From positions 1 to 61,298 of the forward strand of contig JAEZKE010000017.1 of assembly GCA_023436175.1 (NCBI GenBank): a DNA stretch of 61,298 nt. Direction: 5' to 3'. Below the pieces are notes generated by a model. It worked only from the letters and a program-made list of their open reading frames with translations. It searched no databases and was not told where the DNA came from. The DNA comes from Methanobacteriota archaeon. Lineage in GTDB: Archaea; Methanobacteriota; Methanobacteria; Methanobacteriales; Methanobacteriaceae. Shown piece by piece: positions 8,916-18,040 of this stretch (the first letter of the stretch is position 1; every line of letters begins with the position of its first letter). Made by a program: the position numbers and the translations under genes.

Positions 8916-9716
8916 ATGCCAATAGTAAAAGTGGATGATATAAACATGTATTATGAAACACACGGTGAAGGAGAACCTTTAATTTTAATATCGGGTAATG
9001 GGGCGGAGTCATCCCAGTGGAAAGATATGATACCTACATTTTCTAAGAATTACAGAGTAATCCCATTTGATAACCGTGGTGCAGGACGTACTGATAGGCC
9101 AGATATGGAATATTCTATGGATATGATGGCTGCTGATGTCATTGGTTTGATGGATGTGCTTGAAATTAAAAAGGCTCATATACTTGGAGCGTCTATGGGT
9201 GGAATGATTGCTCAAAATATTGCTCATTTGTATCCAGATAGAGTAAAAAGTCTGATACTTGTTGTAACAAGTATGAAAAATTCTTTCCGCGCTAATTATG
9301 CTTGTAAACAGGCAATAAAACGTGTTATGGATGGAAGCGATCCTGATGCACTGGCTGAACATTCTGCAATATGGTCGTTCCCTGAAGAAGTATTAGAAAA
9401 TCCTGGAGCTGTTGATAGAATTAAAAGTGCTATGGCCCCTGTATTAAATCCCCAGACAGTGGACGCGTTTAAACGGCAAAATGATGCACTTGCTACATTT
9501 GACTCGAGTAACTGGATCAGTGAAATTACAGCGCCAACACTTGTTATAGCTGGAGAAGGAGATATAATCTGGCCTAAAAAGTATTCAGGACCGGAATTAG
9601 CTAAATTTATTCCAGACTCTAAGTTTGTCTCACTTCCAGGGGCGCATATGGCGTATATATTAAGTGCTGAAGCATTTCAGGGACATGTGATGAACTTTCT
9701 ATCATCAATTGAATAA
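8916..9716 (+). CDS. Alpha/beta hydrolase
   Basis: Soluble alpha/beta hydrolase of about 266 residues. The visible triad is Ser in GASMGG (near residue 95), Asp in GEGDIIW and His in GAHMAYI near the C-terminus. The oxyanion-side motif is SGNGAESSQW rather than the common HG. AAGGAG at 8901-8906 gives a nine-base spacing to ATG 8916, better than the ATG at 8910. It sits directly behind the TetR gene and probably detoxifies or processes the ligand that the regulator senses. The exact substrate (ester, lactone or epoxide) cannot be read. Confidence 0.85.
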   Translation: MPIVKVDDINMYYETHGEGEPLILISGNGAESSQWKDMIPTFSKNYRVIPFDNRGAGRTDRPDMEYSMDMMAADVIGLMDVLEIKKAHILGASMGGMIAQNIAHLYPDRVKSLILVVTSMKNSFRANYACKQAIKRVMDGSDPDALAEHSAIWSFPEEVLENPGAVDRIKSAMAPVLNPQTVDAFKRQNDALATFDSSNWISEITAPTLVIAGEGDIIWPKKYSGPELAKFIPDSKFVSLPGAHMAYILSAEAFQGHVMNFLSSIE

Positions 9717-9947
9717 AAAATTATATTTTTCTATTTTAATTGTTTACTAATTTATTTTCACTTTAAGCAATTGATAAAGTCTGTTTAAGCAAAATAATCA
9801 TTAATACACAACTTTTTCTAAATTAATTATAATAACTCACGGGATCTGGATATGGCCCAGTCAGTACATACCATTATATATCACCCCTCAATAATACATC
9901 ATTACGAGAAGAATAATAAACTAAATTTAAGTGAAAGGGGATAAAAA

Positions 9948-11102
9948 GTGTTAGATGTAGCGTTTAAAGATTTTAAAGCAAAAAAGGGCCGTGCTGCCAT
10001 GTGTATAATAGGGGTGATGGCATGTGTCCTGCTTATTGGGGTGGTTAATCTTGTTCTGTATGAAATGGAAAATGGCCTTAAAGGAGATTTAGGCACTGTT
10101 AATGGAAAACTATTTTTTGAAAAAAATGGGACCAGTTATCCTCCTGTTGGAAGCATTATAACTGAAAGTGTCGGCAAAGAGGTACTTGACCGTAAAGTAG
10201 TTGACGCACAAAAGAGTACTATGGCGTTATTTGCGCCTTTGGAAGACAGCTCAACTGATAGTTTTGATACTCAGGTTATGGTGGTTGGTTTAACGCCGGG
10301 TAAGGAGCAGGCTTTCATTGAAAATGCTACTGTGAATGGATCGAGTTCTTTAGTTGGGAAAGGTAGTAATGCAGTTATTTTAGGATCTGAAGCTGCTAAA
10401 AAGTACAATGTAACGGTGGGAGACATTTTTAAGGTTAATGACAATAAATTTAAAGTAGTAGGTGTTATGAGTAAAGTAGGGACGGGGTGGCCACTTACTA
10501 TTGATAATTCGATGGTCATGTCTCTTACTCATGCTCAGGATATTTCAGACAGGCCTGATATCATTTCCACTGTAATTATAAAACCAAAAGCACAGTATTC
10601 AGCACAGGATGCTGAGAACAATTTGCAGAATGCCTACCCTAAATACAGCATTTATTCTGAAAATGACACTCAAAAAACACTTGATAAGAATTTAAGTCAA
10701 ATCAAGATATTTATGAATATGATAAGTGTCTTTATATTCGTCGTTTCCATGATCCTGATCATGAACGTCATGATGATGTCTGTAAAGGAAAAAACCAAGG
10801 AAATTGGCACAATGAGGGCTATTGGAACAAGTAGGAAGTCAGTAATGTCTTTGATAATATATGAATCGCTGATTTTGAGCGTTATAGGTGGAGTTATAGG
10901 AATCTTGCTTATGTCTCCTGTGTATGATATCCTTGGAATTCTTATGGGTGCTAAAGATGTTAATTTCTTCCATTTTGCAGTACCATCAGCAGTAGTAGTG
11001 CAGGTGGCAGTGATAGTCTTTGTGATAGGAACATTCTCCGGACTGTTGCCTGCATATTTAGCTAACCGTATAAGTCCAATTGAGGCTTTGAGATATGAAT
11101 AG
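9948..11102 (+). CDS. ABC transporter permease, MacB/FtsX type
   Basis: Permease of 384 residues with one membrane helix near the N-terminus (CIIGVMACVLLIGVVNLVL), a large extracellular MacB-like periplasmic-core domain (residues 45-245), and three C-terminal helices forming the FtsX domain. The cytoplasmic EKTKEIGTMRAIGTS loop typical of this class is present, and the protein ends NRISPIEALRYE. GTG 9948 follows a GAAAGGGG site. The ATPase gene starts 17 bases downstream, so the two form one mechanotransmission-type ABC system, probably an exporter or a lipoprotein/cell-envelope factor. Confidence 0.88.
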   Translation: MLDVAFKDFKAKKGRAAMCIIGVMACVLLIGVVNLVLYEMENGLKGDLGTVNGKLFFEKNGTSYPPVGSIITESVGKEVLDRKVVDAQKSTMALFAPLEDSSTDSFDTQVMVVGLTPGKEQAFIENATVNGSSSLVGKGSNAVILGSEAAKKYNVTVGDIFKVNDNKFKVVGVMSKVGTGWPLTIDNSMVMSLTHAQDISDRPDIISTVIIKPKAQYSAQDAENNLQNAYPKYSIYSENDTQKTLDKNLSQIKIFMNMISVFIFVVSMILIMNVMMMSVKEKTKEIGTMRAIGTSRKSVMSLIIYESLILSVIGGVIGILLMSPVYDILGILMGAKDVNFFHFAVPSAVVVQVAVIVFVIGTFSGLLPAYLANRISPIEALRYE

Positions 11103-11119
11103 TTTTTGAAGGTGTAATT

Positions 11120-11800
11120 ATGAAGGGTTTGGTTAATGGAAAGGGGATTTGGAAAACCTATAATTTGGATAGTACGAGAGTTCATGCACTTAGGGGTTTA
11201 AATATAATTGTTAACAAGGGAGAATTTGTTTCTATAATGGGTCCTTCAGGTTCGGGAAAATCTACTCTTTTAAATATGATTGGATGTTTAGATAATCCTT
11301 CCAAAGGATTTTTATTTATTGATGGGAAGAAAACAGCGACTATGTCCGAAGGCGAGCTCACAAAAATGAGGGCAGAAAAGATAGGGTATGTTTTTCAGAC
11401 ATTTAACTTGTTACCCTCGTTGACAGTTCGTGATAATGTAGAGTTCCCCCTGAGAAATTTAAGTGGTAATAAAAAGCTCAATAAATCTTCCAGAAGGGAA
11501 AGAGCAGAAGAATGCTTAGAGATGGTTGGTCTTAAGGATCGAATGAATTATCTGCCTTCAAAACTTTCTGGAGGAGAAAGACAGAGAGTTGCAATTGCCA
11601 GGGCACTGGTAAACGACCCTAAATTCATTTTAGCAGATGAACCGACTGGAAATCTCGATTCAGAAGCTACTGAAAACATAGTTAATCTGTTGCATGAAGT
11701 TAATCAGGAAGGAACCACAGTTATAATGGTTACTCATGATGTAGAAACTACTAAAGATACAAGAGTAATGAGGATTAGAGATGGGGTTATAGAGAAATGA
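11120..11800 (+). CDS. ABC transporter ATP-binding protein, LolD/MacB type
   Basis: ATPase of 226 residues that drives the permease encoded just upstream. Walker A is GPSGSGKST (near residue 40), the signature is LSGGERQR, Walker B is FILADEPTGNLDSE and the H-loop is VTHD. The Q-loop YVFQTFNLLPSLT is the form usual for MacB/LolD proteins. The ribosome site is GAAGGTG and spacing is normal. A long inverted repeat after the stop codon ends the operon. Confidence 0.93.
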   Translation: MKGLVNGKGIWKTYNLDSTRVHALRGLNIIVNKGEFVSIMGPSGSGKSTLLNMIGCLDNPSKGFLFIDGKKTATMSEGELTKMRAEKIGYVFQTFNLLPSLTVRDNVEFPLRNLSGNKKLNKSSRRERAEECLEMVGLKDRMNYLPSKLSGGERQRVAIARALVNDPKFILADEPTGNLDSEATENIVNLLHEVNQEGTTVIMVTHDVETTKDTRVMRIRDGVIEK

Positions 11801-11803
11801 ATA

Positions 11804-11851
11804 ATTTTAAGATAAATTGAAATTAATCATTCTTTTTAATTATCTTAAAAT
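11804..11851 (+). terminator. Inverted repeat after ABC operon
   Basis: Arms ATTTTAAGATAA (11804-11815) and TTATCTTAAAAT (11840-11851) match over 12 bp with a T-rich loop of 24 bases. The position just after the ATPase stop suggests a transcription end. Confidence 0.5.
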
Positions 11852-11996
11852 GGTATTTACTGACAAATTTCAGTATATTCCTGTATGAAATGTCATTTTA
11901 ATCCAATGAAACTTGAATATCAAGACTGTATCATAAATAACTATCAAATAAGTTGAACTCTATGTAGATACAATCATTCATGCATCACTTATTATT

Positions 11997-12866
11997 TTAA
12001 TAAGAGCTTGGACCGGTAACAGTTGGGTTATCATCCCTCTGAACCCATTCAGTAATAGAACCCTCATATATTCTAACATCAGGATAACCTAGATACCACT
12101 TAAAAACTAAAAACAGGTTAGTTGCCTCTCTGCCGGTTCCGCAGTAACATATAATCTTTTTATCTGGAGTTACTTCTCTTTCTTCAATCAAAGACTTTAT
12201 TTCGTCCATGGGTTTAAGAAGCTGGCGATTTTTAGGGTTCATAAGGGCAGCTGCCTGCAAACTCTTTGCTCCAGGTATGTGTCCATCTTTACTCCAGAGG
12301 CTGGGGCCTGCATAGTACTTAAACGGCCTTGCATCAAGTACTACTACTTTATCATTATCTTTAATATCCTTAAATTCTTCGTATTCTATATAATACTCTT
12401 CATGCGTGTTTACTTCAAATCCAGATTCTTCTACAACTGGAAATACCTTAGTTAATCCTCTTTCTTCTTTTTTCCACTTGTCTATGCCTCCGTCTAAAAT
12501 ATAAACGTTTTCATGGCCAAATCTCCCCAGGGTATAAGCAGCCATTGTCTGCCCCCATCCATCTCCTTTTTTTGAGTAAGAGCCTTTGCCTGTATAAACC
12601 AATGTGGGCATGTCTTTTCTGATGCCTAATTTCCTAAATAGTATTTCAATGGCCTCTTCAGGAATATATTTGGCAGGATCATGGCCTTGCATTTCTCTAA
12701 GGAACCATTCGTTCAAGTAGAATGCTCCGTGAATATGTTCTTTTATATAGTCGTGTACGTCGGGCTGAACATCGAATATCATTAGTTCAGTATCCATATT
12801 ATCCTCTAACCATTCGGTTGAGACCCATTTTACTTTTTTATCTCCTTTTGAATATGGATAGTTCAT
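11997..12866 (-). CDS. Two-domain rhodanese sulfurtransferase
   Basis: Protein of 289 residues with two rhodanese domains, the usual size for thiosulfate or mercaptopyruvate sulfurtransferases. The N-terminal domain (residues 10-130) lacks an active-site Cys. The C-terminal domain (150-280) carries the persulfide Cys in YCGTGREAT near residue 240; the CGTG loop is closer to mercaptopyruvate-type than to the CRKG thiosulfate type. GHIPGAKSL is another conserved segment. It moves sulfane sulfur to an acceptor in the cytoplasm, with no signal peptide visible. Start ATG 12866 follows GAGGTCATTGAT. It stands alone. Confidence 0.88.
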   Translation of the reverse strand: MNYPYSKGDKKVKWVSTEWLEDNMDTELMIFDVQPDVHDYIKEHIHGAFYLNEWFLREMQGHDPAKYIPEEAIEILFRKLGIRKDMPTLVYTGKGSYSKKGDGWGQTMAAYTLGRFGHENVYILDGGIDKWKKEERGLTKVFPVVEESGFEVNTHEEYYIEYEEFKDIKDNDKVVVLDARPFKYYAGPSLWSKDGHIPGAKSLQAAALMNPKNRQLLKPMDEIKSLIEEREVTPDKKIICYCGTGREATNLFLVFKWYLGYPDVRIYEGSITEWVQRDDNPTVTGPSSY

Positions 12867-13157
12867 ATCAATGACCTCATTAGTATAAGTTTGAATTAGA
12901 TATGTGCATCATGATAGTTGTATGTTGCTGTCAAATGGGACACGATTTAAGATATTTAAATGGTTTAAAAGATTAAAAAATTAAATAGTAATAGTATATA
13001 ATAAAATCTATGATTTAAATGGTTATTTTTATCTTTTAAGTGTTAATTAGTTCATTATATTTGAATTAAAAAAATAATAAGGCTTTTTCAGCCGAATTAT
13101 AAATTTAAATAATATATTATTACAACCTTATTATAACTTTATATATGGGGTATAATA
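12867..13157. promoter_or_regulatory. Divergent promoter region
   Basis: About 290 very A+T-rich bases between the rhodanese and the first duplicated hydrolase. TATA-like tracts are near 13104-13117 and 13137-13145 (ctttatata) on the plus strand. The second tract is so close to ATG 13158 that a very short leader is likely if it is used. No other element is seen. Confidence 0.4.
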
Positions 13158-13943
13158 ATGAGCTTATATGTCAAAGAAACAGGTGAAAACAACCGTGAAA
13201 CTATAGTATTTCTCCATGCAGGCATGTCATCGGGCTGGATGTGGAATAAACACTTGGAAATATTCAAGGATTACCATTGTCTTGTCCCTGACCTTCCGGA
13301 ACATGGAAAAAGTATAGATATAAAGCTTTTCACCATGAAAGGTGCAGCTGAAGAAATTATAGGTCTTATTAAGGAAAAGGCCCACGGGGGAAAAGCTCAT
13401 GTTGTTGGATTGTCTCTTGGTGCGCAGGTAGCTGTTCAAATGTTAAGTATGGCACCTGAAACTGTTCATGATGCCGTGATTACAGGGACACTGGCCCGCG
13501 AAGTTGGATCCGGCATTGCAGTATTTATGAATATTTTTTATAAAGTCTACATGCGCCTCAAAGATACTGATTTTTTTATAAAGATGGGTATGAGAGCACA
13601 AAATATATCTGTGGACTATTTTCAATACGTTAAAAAAGATAATAAAGCACTGACATGGAATTCTTTAAATAACATCACCAGTGAAAACCGCTCGTTTAGA
13701 ATACCTGAAAATTTATGCACATCAAAAAACAGAGTTCTGATTCTAGTGGGAGAAAAAGAAGTTAAAGTTGCCCATGAATCAGCTGTGGATTTAAATAAAT
13801 GTCTTTTAAATTCTAAAGCCTATAAAGCAGCTAATTTTGGCCATACATGGTCATTGGAATCACCAGAATTTTTCAGCAGTGTTGTAATGGCATGGATAAA
13901 TGACAGGCCACTACCCGAATCTTTAGGAAAGTTACGATTTTGA
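13158..13943 (+). CDS. Alpha/beta hydrolase, first tandem copy
   Basis: Hydrolase of 261 residues with the nucleophile elbow GLSLGAQVA (near residue 92) and the C-terminal His in FGHTWSLE. The strand-end motif that normally supplies the catalytic Asp (GExD) reads GEKEVK here, so Glu replaces Asp. The oxyanion segment is FLHAGMSSGWMW. The protein is the same length as, and clearly paralogous to, the next gene: both start MSLYxKETG and share NNRE/NDE, DLPEHGKSxDxK and ERAHGGKAH-like segments. Catalysis may be altered or the substrate shifted. The role is unknown. Confidence 0.85.
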   Translation: MSLYVKETGENNRETIVFLHAGMSSGWMWNKHLEIFKDYHCLVPDLPEHGKSIDIKLFTMKGAAEEIIGLIKEKAHGGKAHVVGLSLGAQVAVQMLSMAPETVHDAVITGTLAREVGSGIAVFMNIFYKVYMRLKDTDFFIKMGMRAQNISVDYFQYVKKDNKALTWNSLNNITSENRSFRIPENLCTSKNRVLILVGEKEVKVAHESAVDLNKCLLNSKAYKAANFGHTWSLESPEFFSSVVMAWINDRPLPESLGKLRF

Positions 13944-14028
13944 ATAAATTTTTAAAACAAGAAAAGGAATATATAAAAATAAGAATTATTTTCTAGATTT
14001 TAAATTACTTCAAGTAAGGTCAGAAATT

Positions 14029-14814
14029 ATGAGTTTATATATCAAAGAAACAGGTAAAAACAACGATGAAACAATCGTTTTTCTCCATGGGGATGGAATT
14101 GCAGGCTGGATGTGGGACAAACAGGTAGAATCATTCAGTAATTACCATTGTATTGTTATTGACCTTCCAGAACACGGAAAAAGTGTAGATGTGAAACCTT
14201 TTACAGTTAAAAGCTCTGCAGAAATGGTAATTGATATTATTAATGAAAGGGCTCACGGGGGAAAGGCGCATCTTGTTGGAATATCTTTAGGCGCTCAAAT
14301 TATCGTCCAGATTTTAAGTACTGCTCCTGAAATTGTTGATCATGCTTTTATAAGTGGGGCAATTGCACGCAGTGTCCAGCCCACTGAAAGCTTTTTAAAA
14401 CGTTTAGATCACCTTATTGAAATTTATATACCTGTTAAAAACAATAATCTTTTAATAAACAGTTATATGAGGTCTTATAATATACCGAAAAGTCTGTTTG
14501 GCAAGTTCAAAGAGTCTACATGTATTATAGAACCGGATTCGTCAGGTAGAATTATTAAAGAAAACATGCTTTTTAAAATTCCAGATGGCCTTGAAAATGT
14601 GAAAGTGCCTGTACTGGTCATGACTGGAGAAAAAGATTATAGGATCGTTAAAAAATCCGCATTAAATCTATGGAGTGCCCTTCCAAATTCAAAAAGGGGG
14701 TCTGCTCTAAAATCAGGGCATATGTGGAATATGGAAAATCCAGAACTGTTTAATACTGCTTTAAAGGCATGGATAACTGATAATAATCTTCCAGAAAATG
14801 TTAAAATATCATAA
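14029..14814 (+). CDS. Alpha/beta hydrolase, second tandem copy
   Basis: Paralogue of the gene ending 85 bases upstream, 261 residues. It keeps the full set of expected motifs: FLHGDG oxyanion region, Ser in GISLGAQII, Asp in GEKDYR and His in SGHMWNME. Differences lie mainly in the cap region (residues 125-190). Tandem duplication followed by divergence is the simplest reading. It precedes the flavodoxin and EFR1 genes in the same direction but with a 140-base gap, so co-transcription is uncertain. Confidence 0.87.
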   Translation: MSLYIKETGKNNDETIVFLHGDGIAGWMWDKQVESFSNYHCIVIDLPEHGKSVDVKPFTVKSSAEMVIDIINERAHGGKAHLVGISLGAQIIVQILSTAPEIVDHAFISGAIARSVQPTESFLKRLDHLIEIYIPVKNNNLLINSYMRSYNIPKSLFGKFKESTCIIEPDSSGRIIKENMLFKIPDGLENVKVPVLVMTGEKDYRIVKKSALNLWSALPNSKRGSALKSGHMWNMENPELFNTALKAWITDNNLPENVKIS

Positions 14815-14955
14815 AGTGGTTTTTAAATATTTTTATTTTGAATAATTCTATTTTTTAGTTGTAAATAATTATAAGCAATATGATGAAAATAGTTAATAAT
14901 ATAATTCAGTTTTTAAAAATTCATGGTAAAGGATCTTTAAATGAGGAGCATACAT

Positions 14956-15435
14956 ATGAAAATAGGGATCATTGTTCATTCTCAGACTGGCCACACGTAT
15001 TCTGTTGCCCAGAGGCTCAGAGAAAAACTTTCTGCAGATGGGCATGCAGTAGATATCCAGCAGTTGAAATTAGCAGGAGGCCAACAGGTCCCTGGTAAAG
15101 ATAGTAAAATTGAAAATCCCCCTGATTTAAGTGGTTATGATAGGGTTATATTTGGGGCCCCAGTACAGGCGTTTTCCCTCTCAAATGTAATGGCTGCTTA
15201 TTTAAATCAGGTTTCATCCCTTACAGGTAAAACTGTGGTGTGTTTTGTTACAAAGGGTTTACCATTTGACTGGACTGGTGGAAAACGTGCAATCAGTCAA
15301 ATGAAGGAAATTTGTGAATCTAAATGGGCCACTGTTTCTGGGACCGGAATTATAATCTGGAACAAAAACCGCGAAAAACAGATTGATGGTCTGATTGAAA
15401 AATTCAGCGGATTACTTGATTTACAAAATGAATGA
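14956..15435 (+). CDS. Flavodoxin-family protein
   Basis: About 159 residues, opening MKIGIIVHSQTGHTYSVAQRL: the strand and phosphate-binding loop (SQTGHT) of a flavodoxin-like FMN protein. A second FMN-contact loop lies around GAPVQAFSL. GAGGAG at 14943-14948 is well placed for ATG 14956, while ATG 14941 would overlap its own ribosome site. It is probably an electron carrier or flavodoxin/NADPH-type quinone reductase relative. The stop codon is ten bases before the start of the first EFR1 gene, which argues for a shared transcript and redox function. Confidence 0.85.
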   Translation: MKIGIIVHSQTGHTYSVAQRLREKLSADGHAVDIQQLKLAGGQQVPGKDSKIENPPDLSGYDRVIFGAPVQAFSLSNVMAAYLNQVSSLTGKTVVCFVTKGLPFDWTGGKRAISQMKEICESKWATVSGTGIIIWNKNREKQIDGLIEKFSGLLDLQNE

Positions 15436-15445
15436 AGGTTTGGTT

Positions 15446-16303
15446 ATGAGCCTGGAAATCTACTATTTTTCAGGAACTGGGAATTCATTAGCTGTGGCAA
15501 AGGACATTGCAGAAAAAATGGATGGTAGTTTGATATCAATACCTTCTGTAATGGATAAAAAAAGTATAACAACTGATGTAGACATGATAGGTATTGTTTT
15601 TCCCGTCTATTATTTAGGAACTGTCAACATTCCCCTTGTTGTGCAGCGATTTGTCATGAAATTGGATAAAATAAGTACAAAATACATCTTTGCAGTATGT
15701 ACCTATGGTGGAGGATCTGGTTCCACATTGACAATTCTGGATGAAATGATCAGGACGCGCGGTGGCCGGCTTGCATCAGGTTTCGGTGTTCAGATGCCGC
15801 AAAACGCTTTTAAAAAGCCATTTGAAAATAAAACAAAACTTTACAATAACTGGAAAGAGAAAAACCTTGCTTTTGTCTATAAACAAGTTAAAGCAAAAAA
15901 AGAAGGTCGATTTGATATTGATGGCTTATTCACGGGGCTGGTCGTAATTATTATAGAGAAGATGATGAAACTTGATTTTTTAAGCCCGTTCTTCCTAAAA
16001 TCAATGAAAAATACAGCACGTCTTCCAGAAAGTTCTAACTTTACATTTGATGAAATCATTCCCTTTATGGATAGAAGTTATAGTACTGATGAGAATTGTA
16101 AGGGCTGCAGCATGTGTTCAAAGGTTTGCCAGGTGCGTAATATCAAAATGGTTAATGATAAACCGATATGGCAGCACCACTGCGAGAACTGCCTTGCATG
16201 CGTCAAGTGGTGCCCGCAGAGTGCAATTCATGGCTATGGCGAATTACCACGGGGCTATCATCATCCAGATGTGGAGATTTCAGATATGTTGGGGGAGAAT
16301 TGA
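15446..16303 (+). CDS. EFR1-family flavodoxin-ferredoxin fusion, copy 1
   Basis: A flavodoxin-like N-terminal half (YYFSGTGNSLAVAKDI gives the FMN phosphate loop, with GxVFPVYYLG and YGGGSGS further on) is fused to a C-terminal 2x[4Fe-4S] ferredoxin. The Cys runs are CKGCSMCSKVC and CENCLACVKWCP, each CxxCxxCxxxC. Such EFR1 proteins are thought to move electrons between flavin and iron-sulfur centres. The start was set at ATG 15446, like its paralogues; upstream ATG 15431 would overlap the flavodoxin stop codon. The partners are not known. It is the first of three similar genes. Confidence 0.88.
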   Translation: MSLEIYYFSGTGNSLAVAKDIAEKMDGSLISIPSVMDKKSITTDVDMIGIVFPVYYLGTVNIPLVVQRFVMKLDKISTKYIFAVCTYGGGSGSTLTILDEMIRTRGGRLASGFGVQMPQNAFKKPFENKTKLYNNWKEKNLAFVYKQVKAKKEGRFDIDGLFTGLVVIIIEKMMKLDFLSPFFLKSMKNTARLPESSNFTFDEIIPFMDRSYSTDENCKGCSMCSKVCQVRNIKMVNDKPIWQHHCENCLACVKWCPQSAIHGYGELPRGYHHPDVEISDMLGEN

Positions 16304-16318
16304 TTAATGAGGGATTTT

Positions 16319-17182
16319 ATGAGCACTGAAATTTACTATTTCTCAGGGACTGGAAACTCATTAGCTGTGGCAAAGGATATTACAGAAAAACTAAGGGGTG
16401 AGCTGATACCCATAGTTTCGGTGGTGGGCGAAGAAAGCATTAAAACTGATGCAGATGTAATTGGACTTGTATTCCCGACTTATTACGAACCATATGGAGG
16501 GGTCCCTCTCATTGTCAGGCGATTTATACATAAATTGGAAAATATGAAGTCAAAATATATATTTGCAATTTGTACTTATGGAAGCGGGTCATTTAATACC
16601 TTAAAGTTCATAGGTAAACTTGTTGAATCGCATGGAGGTAAGCTCTCAGCTGGATTCACGGTGAATATGCCCAATAACATGGCGGGATCAAAGATTAACA
16701 ACACTTCAAAACAGCAAAAGATGTCCAGGGTTTGGAAAGAAAACATTGAAGTTATATCTGAAAATATTATAGCCCGAAAAGAATGTAGATTGGACACGCC
16801 CAACGTATTGGCGGGTAAAGCTTACATATTGATTAAATTAATGGTTAGGCCCCTTATTTTTTTGTTTAAACCTTTAACACTAATGCATTTGAAGAAATAT
16901 TCTAATTCGCCAAATCAATCATATGAGGGACTTTTACCATTTATGGACAGAAGTTTCCATGCAGATGAAAAGTGCATTGGTTGCAGGACTTGTTTAAGAA
17001 TTTGTCCTGTAGAAAATATTCAAATGGTTCACAAAATGCCCGAATGGCAGCATCGATGTGAATTCTGTCTCGCATGCTTTCACTGGTGTCCAAAGGGAGC
17101 AATTACCAGCAGTGAACTAAGAAACACCGTAAGATATCATCATCATGATGTGAAAATTTTGGATATGGTGGTACGGGATTAA
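16319..17182 (+). CDS. EFR1-family flavodoxin-ferredoxin fusion, copy 2
   Basis: Paralogue of the previous gene with the same order: flavodoxin-like domain (EIYYFSGTGNSLAVAKDIT, then YGSGS loop) and C-terminal double [4Fe-4S] motif (CIGCRTCLRICP and CEFCLACFHWCP). A middle hydrophobic segment (ILIKLMVRPLIFLFKPL) may touch a membrane. A GAGGG site is eight bases before ATG 16319, which matches the MSxE start of the paralogues. The gene follows copy 1 by 15 bases, so they are surely co-transcribed. The two share many identical words and arose by tandem duplication. Confidence 0.88.
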   Translation: MSTEIYYFSGTGNSLAVAKDITEKLRGELIPIVSVVGEESIKTDADVIGLVFPTYYEPYGGVPLIVRRFIHKLENMKSKYIFAICTYGSGSFNTLKFIGKLVESHGGKLSAGFTVNMPNNMAGSKINNTSKQQKMSRVWKENIEVISENIIARKECRLDTPNVLAGKAYILIKLMVRPLIFLFKPLTLMHLKKYSNSPNQSYEGLLPFMDRSFHADEKCIGCRTCLRICPVENIQMVHKMPEWQHRCEFCLACFHWCPKGAITSSELRNTVRYHHHDVKILDMVVRD

Positions 17183-17202
17183 AATGTGGAGTAATGATTT
17201 TT

Positions 17203-18027
17203 ATGAGCACTGAACTCTACTATTTTTCAGGGACTGGAAATTCATTGCATGTAGCTAAAGAATTACAAAAGCGGATTCCCGATGCAGATTTGATACCGAT
17301 TGTAAGTCTCTTAGATAAAGGTAATATTGAGAGCAGCGGCGAGACTGTAGGTTTTATTTTCCCTATCCATCTTGCAATGGCCCCTGCCCCTGTAATAAAG
17401 TTTCTTAGGAAATTAGACTTAAAATCAGCAAAATACATTTTTGCAGTTGCAACAAGGTCTGGAAGCCAGCATAGGGCATTTATCGATTTAAAAAATGTAT
17501 TAGGTAAGAAAAGTAAGGGTTTAGATTCTTATTTTACTTTGAACATGGCAAGTAATGACCCAAAGTTTAAAGGCTGGCACCAGGCAACCGCAGAAGAAAT
17601 AACTGATCTGGAGTCAGAAGTTCAGAATAATCTGGAATATATTCATGATATTGTTTTAAACGAAGATAAAAATCGTGAAAAAGACACTCATTTTACGGTT
17701 CATATGCCTGTGTTTTCAATCCTCTCGCTGATACTTCCAATTCTTAATAAGTTTTATAATGTCGAATTTTGTGCTGATTCAAAGTGTACTGGTTGTGGAA
17801 CATGCAAAAAAGTTTGTTTATCTGGAAAAATAAATATAAACTATAAAATACCTGTATGGCAGAAAAATATCCCCTGCTTTTTCTGTAATGCATGTCTCAA
17901 TTACTGCCCAGAACAAGCGGTTCAAATCAAATCTAACCGTTTTTTAAAGTCTTACACTGAAGAAAATGGAAGGTATCCTCATCCTTATGCAACTGTAGAA
18001 GATATTTTTAGACAAAAATACATATAA
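17203..18027 (+). CDS. EFR1-family flavodoxin-ferredoxin fusion, copy 3
   Basis: Third tandem paralogue, the most diverged. It begins MSTELYYFSGTGNSLHVAKEL and has a FPIHLAMAP segment where copies 1 and 2 have FP(V/T)YY. The ferredoxin part is CTGCGTCKKVC, then CFFCNACLNYCP. The first cluster keeps all four Cys but is followed by LSGKI instead of the usual Pro. GGAG at 17188-17191 suits ATG 17203. The MBL hydrolase follows after 13 bases, which makes a five-gene redox operon from the flavodoxin onward. Confidence 0.87.
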   Translation: MSTELYYFSGTGNSLHVAKELQKRIPDADLIPIVSLLDKGNIESSGETVGFIFPIHLAMAPAPVIKFLRKLDLKSAKYIFAVATRSGSQHRAFIDLKNVLGKKSKGLDSYFTLNMASNDPKFKGWHQATAEEITDLESEVQNNLEYIHDIVLNEDKNREKDTHFTVHMPVFSILSLILPILNKFYNVEFCADSKCTGCGTCKKVCLSGKININYKIPVWQKNIPCFFCNACLNYCPEQAVQIKSNRFLKSYTEENGRYPHPYATVEDIFRQKYI

Positions 18028-18040
18028 AAAAGTGTAAAAT

